A DNA stretch of 64,000 nucleotides, taken from the NCBI GenBank assembly GCA_036674765.1, contig JARVKI010000022.1:1-64000 (forward strand), given 5' to 3'. The position numbers and the translations under genes were made by a program. This document shows positions 1 through 9,008 of this stretch, in pieces; position 1 is the first letter of the stretch, and every line of letters starts with the position of its first letter. The notes under the pieces are model-generated. The model saw only the letters and a program-made list of their open reading frames with translations. It was not told the origin of the DNA and made no database searches. The stretch is from Seiridium cupressi (Eukaryota; Ascomycota; Sordariomycetes; Amphisphaeriales; Sporocadaceae).

Positions 1-535
1 TTATTTATAAATAAATAAATATTTAAATTAATTATTAAAATAATAATTATTTATATAAAAATATTTTTATATATATAATTTTTTATTTTTTTTATTAATA
101 TTTTATAAAGTTTTTAAAATGTATTATTTTTAACGTTTTTAAAATATTTTAAAATATACCGTTTTTAACGCTTTTATATTATATAATGTAAAATTTATAA
201 TTATAATATTTAATTTAATTAAAATATTTTTAATTAATTAATTTTTCTTTACGTTTTATTTTTATTATTAAATTATAACTTTAATTTTTATAATTTTAAT
301 TTTTATTTATAATAATATATTAAAAAATCCGTAAATATTATTAATTAAAAAGTTAATTTTATAAATATATATTTAAAAAATCGTAAAATTATTAATATAA
401 AAGTTTTAACCTTTAAATTTTAATTTATTAAATTAAAGAATTTAAAAAAGCTTTCTTAATTTAGCGAATTCCTTATTAATCTTAATCGAATTCGCTTTAG
501 GTCTTATATTTAATACGCAATTTATACGGGTTTCC
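1..535. repeat. AT-saturated block with RIP signature
   Basis: This stretch is almost pure A and T. In positions 1-480 I find no CpA at all and only two TpG, while TpA is everywhere. The few remaining cytosines sit largely in CpG (for example near 133, 161, 169, 253, 331 and 382). Loss of CpA/TpG with gain of TpA is the hallmark of repeat-induced point mutation, which in Pezizomycotina inactivates duplicated DNA. The original element cannot be recognised and no coding potential survives. The block runs off the left edge, and composition returns to normal within about 50 bp near 520-540. Confidence 0.85.
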
Positions 536-1297
536 CAGCTGTTACTTAAGTGAGTACGATGCGCCGCTTACGTGCAGAGCTGTCACTACTTGGACTTTCG
601 TCTATCCATGAGCCGTCTTGACAGACGATAAAACGAGCAAGATAACCACGTTTGATCTCCTTCTCCGACTGCCCAAGCCAAAGCCCCCTTGCGAAGAACT
701 TATCTACTTAGTATTACACCGAGGCTTTGCCTGAGGTATGAGCGCTGATGACCTTGGTGGGAGGGATATATTGTCCTTCCAAATTGAGCGCTGTTCCTAA
801 GCGCCCTGGGTGTGCGCTCATCCTGCCTCAATTGAGATGCTGAGGTCGCATACTTGGTAATATGAATGAATTGGATTATCTCGTGAGATGTTCTGCAACT
901 GTCTGGTCTCGTCTATGTATTCACAGGCCGGTGCGGAACAATACCTGAAAATGCGGATGGCCCCGGGGTACGGCACAGAGTATGCTAACCTACGGCCCTG
1001 CGGCATGGTCGGCACGTCATCTTCTGTGGCTTGTAAGGCTTAAACTTGCCCCGCGCTGGCTCCACTGGGAGCAGTTCGGATGGTGCAGAGGCCAAATGCA
1101 AGGCCCGATGTTTCGCAAGGGCCAACTCTTAATTCTTTTTTTAAATTTCCCATGCTGAGTACCATCATCACTGAATGCAAGCATTGGTAACTCGACAGAC
1201 CGAGTTAGGGCTTTTGATACATGCTGTCGCAAAATAGCCCGCCGCGCACAGAAGACGTGTCCCGCCGACGCGCCTCGCAATTTTGCCCCTCGCTCTT

Positions 1298-1336
1298 ACC
1301 GGGAAACCCTGAGAGAAGAATAAAGGGATTCCCGGT
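1298..1336. repeat. Inverted repeat, 13-nt arms
   Basis: The arms are 1298-1310 and 1324-1336, complementary except for one A-A mismatch, around a 13-nt loop. The outer eight base pairs (ACCGGGAA / TTCCCGGT) are perfect, as are the inner four (CCCT / AGGG). No associated gene or element was identified. Confidence 0.75.
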
Positions 1337-1456
1337 TACACGGCGAGTAAGCGCACCTGATTTGTGGAGCAATCTGGTGAGATGACGTTGAAGCCTGATC
1401 TTAATGTGCTCCGCCACCAACGTAGAGGCCCCCCGAGCTGAGGGCAGCTGAACACA

Positions 1457-1487
1457 ACCAAACAACCACCGAGGTGGGCTGTTTGGT
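1457..1487. repeat. Inverted repeat, near-palindrome
   Basis: ACCAAACA (1457-1464) pairs with TGTTTGGT (1480-1487). Inside it CCACC (1466-1470) pairs with GGTGG (1473-1477) across a two-base turn. The internal bulges are one and two bases. No associated gene was identified. Confidence 0.75.
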
Positions 1488-1764
1488 CGTCTTGGCCGCA
1501 GTAATCACCACCTCTCAAATATCTCTGTATCTCTGTCATTCCTCAACATTCCCCTAAAGCCACAGCCACATCGTGGCGATCAAGCGTCGCAAGCTCCAGT
1601 TTGTCATCCTCAAATACTGCCCTCGCCTGGCTTAAACGCAGTGTCTTGTTGTTCGTTCATCATCTTTATCTGAGTTCCGCTCGTGGAGATTCCCAGTCCC
1701 GAAGACAACACCCTGTCGCGATCCGCCTGCACCCCCCGCTTCGAATCGGCTGCTACTACTCTTC

Positions 1765-3217
1765 ATGTCTTACAATCAATATTCCGGCTACGGCCATCCA
1801 CCTCCTGGTGGTCCTCCCCCGCAGCAATACGGATACGGCCAACCGCCGCCGCCTCAAGGCCAATATGGATATGGACAACCACCTCCACAACCTCCGCAGG
1901 GACACTATGGTGCACCACCTCCTCAACACGGCTATTACGGCGCACCGCCGCCGCAGCCTCCTCCAGGCCAGTACGGGGGATACGGCCAAGCTCCTCCGCC
2001 GCCTGCCGGCCAATACCCTCCCCAGGGCGGACACTATCCTCCGCCAAACCAGCCTTACGGTGGCCACTCCCCTCAACCACCACACCAGCAAGGCTATGGT
2101 GCACCGCCTCCTGGCCCACCCCAGCAAGGTTACGGTGCTCCTCCGCAAAGCTATGGCGCTCCTCCTCCGGCATGGGGAGGGCCTCCTACGCCGGCCACCC
2201 TCGGCTACGGTCCGCCTCAGATCATTCAATGGGACGCCAACCCCGATGCTCAGGCCCTGAGAAGCGCCATGAAGGGCTTCGGCACGGATGAGAAGGCTTT
2301 GATCCGTGTGCTGGCCAACAAGGACCCGCTCCAGATTGACGCGATCAAGGACGTCTACTATCGAAATTTCAAGCGGAGTCTGGAGAAGGATATCATCTCG
2401 GAGACGGGTGGATACTTTGAGAAGGGCTTGGTTGCAATCGTCCAGGGGCCGCTGCTCCACGACTGTCACTCACTATATGGCTCCATGAATGGCCCGGGCA
2501 CCAAGGAGAAGGTCTTGAACGATGTCTTGCTGGGCCGTTCGAACGCAGATATGCAGGCCATCAAGATCAAGTACAAGCAGACGTTCGGAAGATCGCTCGA
2601 GAACGATGTGAAAGGAGATCTGAGCATGAAAACGGAGCGTCACTTCCTCATCGTTCTAGGTGCCACCAGAGCTGAAGATAGCGCCCCTGTAGTTCCGCAG
2701 GATATTGATCGGGATGTCATGGACCTGTATCGTAGTGGTGAAGGCAAGGTTGGGACTGACGAAATGATGTTCTGCTCCATTCTGAGTACGCGAAACGGCA
2801 ACCAGATACGTGCAATTGCTCACGCCTACGAGCAAAAGTTTAGGAAGCGGCTTGACGAAGTGATCCGCCGAGTAAGTCTACAGCGGCCTGCACAAGTGGA
2901 ATGCGCGCATGCCCAAGTACTGACATACTCAGCAGGAGTTCAGCGGTCACATGAAGGACGCCTTATTGTTCCAACTCAATCATGCCGCCGACAAGTACAT
3001 GCATGCCGCGGCGATGCTCGAGGACGCCATGGCCGGATTGGGCACCAAGGACGAACTTCTCGTTAGTCGCGTAATACGGTATCATTGGGATCGCCATGCC
3101 CTGGCGAACATCAAGGGAGCCTTCCAGCAGAGATACAAGACGTCCCTAGCCAAGCGCATCAAGGGCGAGACCAGCGGAGACTACGAGCGGTTGATGGCTG
3201 CTTGCATTGGCGAGTAA
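1765..3217 (+). CDS. Annexin, Pro/Gly/Tyr-rich N-terminus
   Basis: Annexins bind acidic phospholipids in a calcium-dependent way on cytoplasmic membrane faces. Exons are 1765-2871 and 2936-3217, with a 64-nt intron (GTAAGT...CAG), giving about 462 residues. Residues 1 to about 150 are a low-complexity tail of PPPQGQYGYG-like repeats, resembling the tails of animal annexins A7 and A11. Four annexin repeats follow, each opening with a G-x-GT calcium-loop motif: FGTDEKALIRVL, GPGTKEKVL, KVGTDEMMF and LGTKDELL. The ATG at 1765 is the first of the frame and lies directly before the repeats. The tail suggests self-association or ESCRT-type partners, but that is inference. Confidence 0.93.
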
Positions 3218-4258
3218 GGTGGATTTGCGGCGACATTCTTACGTTTCTGGTTTCAGGCAATGGCGTTTGATGGATGATACCTTTTTGATAGTTCATTGGC
3301 ATGGCCGGCATAGGGCTATAATTGCAGTCTGATGTAGCCAAGCGTAGGGCAGTAAGTGGTCGCTCGACCGAGAAGATTACATGGTCGAAAACCTAGCACA
3401 AACAGGAGATTTGATCAGATTCAGCAGCCGATGGTTCAATGCATGCAACGTGAGATATAATTAGAACTGTACAAAACTAGTGGCACAATTAATTCAGTTA
3501 GCGAGGGGTATCAAGATCGGCTCCCACAGAGCTCGAGCGAGCATGGTAAGCCAAGCTAAAAGGTAGCTAGGTGCGTTGCTTCATTGTCAGGCTAACCGTA
3601 ACATAGTTACAGTACCAACCTACGACAATGCCATAATGTCTATACCTGTCTCCCCGCGGGCTTGTTTGTTCAAAGAACACGAAGGGCAAATAGGCTGCAA
3701 TTGCCACAAGTAAGGCTACTCGTCTTAAGGTATAGTCTGAAGTGTACCAATGATAATGGCAATGTGTAACGTTGCGCGGCGATGAATAGGTGATCCACTG
3801 CGGCTTTGTGGTCAAACTCCGAGAGGCACTCCTGGTTGGCCGGCTCAGGGCTCTGGCATCTGGCATCTGGCATTTGCGTCTCCCTCTCGCAGAGCTCTCC
3901 ATATTTCCGTGTCCCCGGCGAATCGAATGCTTGGGATCGAATTGCAAGTTCGACACAATGCTGCAGAGTCCGAAAGCAGTCGCATCGGGTACGCTTTCCA
4001 TGCGTCCCTGCGCCGCACAATGTGTCGCGCGCGTAACATGATAGCGGTGAAGTTGGGCCCCTCTCCGTCGGGAGGGATAGTGAGGATCCCATCTCCACTT
4101 CTTCCGACATCTCGGATCCACCCCCAAGCTACGGTCCCTCGCACTGGCGCAAACCGGCTCATCCAGCATCATAAACTCTCGTGGTTTTCCCAGATGAGCG
4201 TAGATATGAGTTTTGTCGCCATTTCCTGAATATAGACCTCTTTCTCCGCTGGACTGTA
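3218..4258. other. Intergenic between annexin and ABC transporter
   Basis: No gene is recognised. The region holds the annexin 3' end and the transporter promoter and leader. A short direct repeat of TGGCATC (three copies) lies near 3855-3872. A 12-codon upstream ORF at 4194-4229 is discussed under findings. Confidence 0.55.
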
Positions 4259-7200
4259 ATGCGTTCCTTTTACGAATATGACTATGGAGCACAAGGCCTT
4301 CTCGCCGGGGAGCTTGGCTTCACCCATTCAATTTCGAGCCTACGAGGCAGCCTACCGAGCTCTTCCACCTTGGATGGCCGATATAGCTCAATAGCGCAGG
4401 CCTCGTTGGCTGGAGCGCTCTTCCTCATCTATGCACTCCGGCTTATACTTCCCGGGGCGCCTCAATGGTGCAGCAAATTCGCCCAGGAAGAGGCATGGCA
4501 GAGGGCACCGCCTTTGAAGACGTGGTCGTTCCCAACGTTTGCTCTCCTTCTCCTCTCCATAGGAGGTTCCATTTTGGCTATACTATCAGCACTCGCTACC
4601 CCCAAAAAGCTCTGGGCATGGCTTGATCTGGTGCCTTGGCTGGTTTCCGCCGTCTTGGCCCTGATTGACTGGCCACGGAAGACCCCCAAGACCCTGTTGA
4701 CTATATTCTTCACAGCTACTCTTGGCATCATATTCACCCTCTACGCCACCTACAACGAATCTCGGAAGCTCAACATTGTCCACGTGGGAGAATTATGCAT
4801 TTCAATTGGCGCTATCATCATTATTCTGTCAATGCCTATGAGGGATCCGGGGTTGAGCACCGAGGGGATCGCTGGCCCTCACGATGGGGCGACGAGTGAT
4901 CTTCGCAGCCCAGAAGACAGACTAACCCTATGGCAATTCATGACGGTCTCGTGGATGGCCCCCATGATGAAGATTGCTTCTAGAGAGACCCTCAACGACG
5001 GAGACGTTTGGCAGCTGCCTTTTGAGTTTCAACATAGCCGCCTACATATGCTATTTGCAGACCTTCGGGGATCCGTCATATGGAGGCTGGTCTTGGCAAA
5101 TGGCCTGGACTTGATCATCACCACCTCACTCGGCATTCTCGAAATGGTAGCAAATCTCTCGAATCCAGTATTATTGAGAGGCTTGATAGCGAGCATCAGG
5201 AAGGGCGAGGACTATCGGGGAGAGGCCATTTTCTATGCGGTGACAACCTTGGTCGTACGGCTGGTTGCCGCCCAGTCTGCCGTCTTCACCCTTTGGTATA
5301 GTCGTCGCGCATACGAGCGATCTCGTGGTGAGATGATCACCACTATTTATGCCAAGACTTTAACCAGGAAGTCGCAAGGTTTTCAGCCGTCAGAGAATGA
5401 TCCGAAACATGTCAACGGTAATGCGCTAGACGGCGGGAAACCCGAACAAGGCCGTTTTGCCCGTCTCCTGGTGTGGCTCGGGTTGCGTAAGAGTCGTTCT
5501 AAGAAAGTCGCTGCGGCCAAACCCCCAGCGTCCATGGGCAAGATTCTCAATTTGATGAGGAACGACTGCTACGAAGTCGCACAGCGATTCTGGGATTTCC
5601 CATCTCTCATCACGAAGCCACTACAATTCGCTCTCTCCTTGTACCTGGTTTGGCAGTTCTTGGGCTGGCCTTGCTTCGTCGGCGTCGGTTGGGTACTGTT
5701 TGTCCAGATACTTAATGGACTGGCTGTTACACAGCTTATATCGCGGGAACGGCGTCGACGAGCTGCCACCGATGATCGGCTACAGGCGACATCACAGTTT
5801 GTCGAGGCCATCCGTCATCTGAGATGGTACGACTGGCAAGGCAAATGGCTCGACAAAATCATGGTGGCAAGGAACAAGGAGCTGCACCTAAAAATCATTA
5901 CCGGACTTTGGGCTGCTCTTTTAGGAACTATCAACATTTCTGCTGGTGCTCTGTTCCCGGTCGTTACATTCTTCGCTTACACCTACATCGCTGGCAGGCC
6001 ACTCTCGGTGGAGATTGCTTTCCCAGCGATATTGTTGTTCAACATGCTGGAGACCAGCTTGAAGGAGCTTCCCGATATTATCATGATGGTGATCAATGCT
6101 TCCATCGCAGTTGGCCGGTTGGAGGCCTTCATGGCGGAACCTGACAAGGACGAGGCCTCTTTTGACGAGGAGACTACGGATATCGAATTTCGGGATGCTT
6201 CCTTCGCATGGCCGGGCGCCAACAGTCTTGTTCTGCACAACCTAAACCTCAACTTCACCACAGGCCTCACTGTTGTCCTTGGCCAAGTAGGTTCGGGGAA
6301 GTCAGCACTTCTGCAGGGAATTCTGGGCGAGCTCGACCGTCAGACTGGGGACTGCATTCTCCCCAGTGACATAGTCGGGTACTGTGCGCAGTCTCCCTGG
6401 CTGCAGCACATGAGCATTCGGGACAATATCCTTTTCTCTTCCCCATATGAGCCCGAACGATACAAACAGGTTATTGAAACGTGCGCGCTGACCACTGACC
6501 TTGCAAGCTTCGAGCATGGGGACCTCTCCTTCGTGGGCGAGAACGGAATTGGGCTTTCTGGCGGGCAGAAAGCCCGAGTTGCCCTCGCTCGCGCTGTGTA
6601 TAGCCAATCTCGCGTGTTGCTTCTCGACGATCCCTTGGCCCCTCTGGACCATCACACCGCCGAGTCCATCGTCCAAAAGCTCTTCCGCGGCAATCTTGTT
6701 GAAGGTCGTACAGTGGTTCTCGTAACGCATCGAGTTGATCTGGTCACACATCTAGCAGACCAGGTTATTGAGATCTCTGATGGCAAAGCACGTATCCTGG
6801 ATTCCGAGGAAATACCCAAGCAGATTGTAGCTTCCTCCAAACTGGCAGAGCAGGCTGAAGAAAACGCAGAAGGCTCCGTGCCATCGGCCGAGGAGCAAGA
6901 CGCCGCCATCCGTGACAAATTCATTGAGGAGGAGCACCGTAAGAGTGGAGGCGTCGTTGCCTCAGTCTATTGGACCTACATCAAGGCTGGCAAGTTGAAG
7001 TGGTGGGCCGTTCTCATCATTGTATTCTCCATATTCCGTATCGCCCGCATATTTAGCGGTTGGTTCATGAAAGCCTTCTCCGAAGGTTACTCCAAGGAGA
7101 AATCCGCTCTTTTTGCCAGCGCCGCCTCCGTGGTGTGGAGGGCAGTCTTCGCTGCTGCAGAAACCGCCCAGAGCGGAGGCAGTTCTCTCGCAGACCACCT

Positions 7201-8713
7201 CTTCGACAACCTTCCTCGCCCTGATGAAAATGTGGCTCCCTGGTTGGTGTGGTATCTAGTCATTGCCCTTGTTATGACGGTGCTGTTTGCTATCGTGCAG
7301 CTCGCTCTGCTCTTGATCCTGTATGTTGCAGCAAAGAGCCTGTTCGTCAAGGTCATCACGCGGGTCAGCAATGCGACCTTCCGCTTCTACGATGTCACGC
7401 CCGTTGGCCGACTGATGAACAGACTCACGTCGGATATCGGAATGTTGGATGGCGGAATTATTTCGCCATTACAGAACATGGCCTTCTTCTTCCTCACGTG
7501 GCTGAGCGCCATGGTCATCATTGCATTTGTCACACCGGTGTTCTTCATCTTTGCTCTCGTCATGACGGCTGGCTTTGTGTACATCTTCATGAAGTTCTTG
7601 CCTGCCTCACAGAGCCTTCGCCGTTTGGAGATGGTCTCCTTGAGTCCCCTCATGTCGAACTTTGGTATCTTGCTGGACGGTTTGGCCACGATTCGCGCGT
7701 TCAAGGCACAACCCAACTTCCAGAACCGGAACATTGTAGTCACTGATGCTTTCCAGCAGAAGGACCACTTCTACTGGTCTCTGCAGTCGTGGCTGATGTA
7801 CCGTTTCGACTCGCTCTCGGCGGTCTCGACCTTTGTCCTGACCATGATTGCTCTCTACAATGGGCTGTCTTCGGGTTTGACCGCCTTCGTCCTGACCACA
7901 GCCGCACAGTTCGTCGATGCCACACACTTGCTTTGCAAGGTTTACGGACAGCTGCAGATGGACTTTGTCTCGGTCGAGCGTGTCATCGAATTGTTAGAGC
8001 TGGAGGAGGAAGCAAGTGGAAAAGTCGACCCACCCGTTTCCTGGCCGGCGTACGGAGACGACATCAAGTTCGATAACGTGACTCTGAAATACGCGCCGCA
8101 CCTCGAGCCATCGCTGTCCGATGTGTCCTTTACAATTCCCGGCGGCTCGACTTGCGCCTGCCTTGGTAGGACAGGGAGTGGTAAGTCCACCCTGGCTTTG
8201 GCCCTGCTGGCAACACTCCGCCCGGAAAAGGGGAGCATTCAGGTAGGCAGTATGGATATCTCGCAAGTGGATGTCCACACCTGGCGGCAACGCATCAGCT
8301 TCGTGGCCCAGGACCCGGTACTCTTTCCCGGCACCCTGCGACAGAACCTCGACCCTCTCGAGGAGCACTCGGACGCCGAGTGTATAGCGGTCCTGCACCG
8401 CATCTTGGGACCCGAGTGGTCCCTGAATTCGCATGTCGATGGCGGCGGCAAGAACCTGAGCCAGGGCCAACGGCAGCTTGTCGGCATCGGCCGGGCTGTG
8501 CTCAGACGCAGCCCGGTCGTGGTTCTCGACGAGGCCACGGCCTCGATTGATAAGAAGACGGCCCTGGCCATCCAGGATGTGCTCAGGGACGAGCTCAAAG
8601 AGAGTACGGTGATCACGATTGCACATCGGCTCGAGGCCGTCAAGGATGCAGACTGGTATATCCGACTGGATGCTGGCCGGGTCGTTGAGTGCGGCCCTGC
8701 GAAAAATATGTGA
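4259..8713 (+). CDS. ABCC (MRP)-type full-length ABC transporter
   Basis: This is a predicted ATP-driven exporter of conjugates or drugs in the plasma or vacuolar membrane. From the first in-frame ATG it is one uninterrupted exon of 1484 residues. The order is an extra N-terminal membrane block (about 5 helices), TMD1, NBD1, TMD2, NBD2. NBD1 has Walker A GQVGSGKS (about residue 680), signature LSGGQ (about 766) and Walker B LLLDD. NBD2 has Walker A GRTGSGKS (about 1302), signature LSQGQ (about 1400) and Walker B VVVLDE. The D-for-E change after Walker B in NBD1 is typical of asymmetric ABCC pumps. The frame is open back to 4181 without an ATG, so an upstream exon is possible. The protein ends a few residues after the NBD2 H-loop region, slightly short for the family. 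Substrate unknown. Confidence 0.9.
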   Translation: MRSFYEYDYGAQGLLAGELGFTHSISSLRGSLPSSSTLDGRYSSIAQASLAGALFLIYALRLILPGAPQWCSKFAQEEAWQRAPPLKTWSFPTFALLLLSIGGSILAILSALATPKKLWAWLDLVPWLVSAVLALIDWPRKTPKTLLTIFFTATLGIIFTLYATYNESRKLNIVHVGELCISIGAIIIILSMPMRDPGLSTEGIAGPHDGATSDLRSPEDRLTLWQFMTVSWMAPMMKIASRETLNDGDVWQLPFEFQHSRLHMLFADLRGSVIWRLVLANGLDLIITTSLGILEMVANLSNPVLLRGLIASIRKGEDYRGEAIFYAVTTLVVRLVAAQSAVFTLWYSRRAYERSRGEMITTIYAKTLTRKSQGFQPSENDPKHVNGNALDGGKPEQGRFARLLVWLGLRKSRSKKVAAAKPPASMGKILNLMRNDCYEVAQRFWDFPSLITKPLQFALSLYLVWQFLGWPCFVGVGWVLFVQILNGLAVTQLISRERRRRAATDDRLQATSQFVEAIRHLRWYDWQGKWLDKIMVARNKELHLKIITGLWAALLGTINISAGALFPVVTFFAYTYIAGRPLSVEIAFPAILLFNMLETSLKELPDIIMMVINASIAVGRLEAFMAEPDKDEASFDEETTDIEFRDASFAWPGANSLVLHNLNLNFTTGLTVVLGQVGSGKSALLQGILGELDRQTGDCILPSDIVGYCAQSPWLQHMSIRDNILFSSPYEPERYKQVIETCALTTDLASFEHGDLSFVGENGIGLSGGQKARVALARAVYSQSRVLLLDDPLAPLDHHTAESIVQKLFRGNLVEGRTVVLVTHRVDLVTHLADQVIEISDGKARILDSEEIPKQIVASSKLAEQAEENAEGSVPSAEEQDAAIRDKFIEEEHRKSGGVVASVYWTYIKAGKLKWWAVLIIVFSIFRIARIFSGWFMKAFSEGYSKEKSALFASAASVVWRAVFAAAETAQSGGSSLADHLFDNLPRPDENVAPWLVWYLVIALVMTVLFAIVQLALLLILYVAAKSLFVKVITRVSNATFRFYDVTPVGRLMNRLTSDIGMLDGGIISPLQNMAFFFLTWLSAMVIIAFVTPVFFIFALVMTAGFVYIFMKFLPASQSLRRLEMVSLSPLMSNFGILLDGLATIRAFKAQPNFQNRNIVVTDAFQQKDHFYWSLQSWLMYRFDSLSAVSTFVLTMIALYNGLSSGLTAFVLTTAAQFVDATHLLCKVYGQLQMDFVSVERVIELLELEEEASGKVDPPVSWPAYGDDIKFDNVTLKYAPHLEPSLSDVSFTIPGGSTCACLGRTGSGKSTLALALLATLRPEKGSIQVGSMDISQVDVHTWRQRISFVAQDPVLFPGTLRQNLDPLEEHSDAECIAVLHRILGPEWSLNSHVDGGGKNLSQGQRQLVGIGRAVLRRSPVVVLDEATASIDKKTALAIQDVLRDELKESTVITIAHRLEAVKDADWYIRLDAGRVVECGPAKNM

Positions 8714-8764
8714 TACGGCCATGGTTGGCCACGTAACCAACAGGCTAGGTTCATGTTTAGAGAG

Positions 8765-8786
8765 CGCTGGCCCGCAATCGCCAGCG
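8765..8786. repeat. Perfect 7-bp hairpin after ABC transporter stop
   Basis: CGCTGGC (8765-8771) pairs perfectly with GCCAGCG (8780-8786) over an 8-nt loop, 52 nt after the stop codon. A weaker 5-bp hairpin (GTTGG/CCAAC) lies just before it at 8724-8741. These would lie in the 3' UTR. Confidence 0.7.
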
Positions 8787-9008
8787 AATTAGTGACTGGC
8801 GTAACACTGCATGTAACTAATAGAAAACGCATTTTTGAAATCACGGCCTCTTGGAACATCATCGACTCATTGAACAGTAGAAAGACTTCTTGGGGGGGGG
8901 TATAAGACGAACTCCTAATCTGACACGGCAGTAAACGATACTAGCGTTTACTCATCTTCGGCCCAAGTTTTTGCAAGGCAAAAGTCCTTACAACTCTGGC
9001 TACGTAGG

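Larger units (their letters stand above)
536..1764. other. Intergenic, normal composition, two hairpins
   Basis: No protein family is recognisable in any frame here. The stretch links the RIP block to the annexin gene. It contains two strong inverted repeats, at 1298-1336 and 1457-1487, described under findings. The last few hundred bases should hold the annexin promoter and 5' leader. Confidence 0.6.

Noticed and set aside
536..1600. Dispersed 5S rRNA gene
   Set aside because: Fungal 5S genes are often scattered, so I looked for the conserved internal control region here and in the other gaps; it is not present.
1601..2469. Long ORFs overlapping the annexin N-terminus on both strands
   Set aside because: They are shadows of the GC-biased Pro/Gly/Tyr repeat in the true frame.
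3567..4292. 241-codon minus-strand ORF upstream of the ABC transporter
   Set aside because: No family resemblance, irregular composition, and it overlaps the start of the transporter on the other strand.
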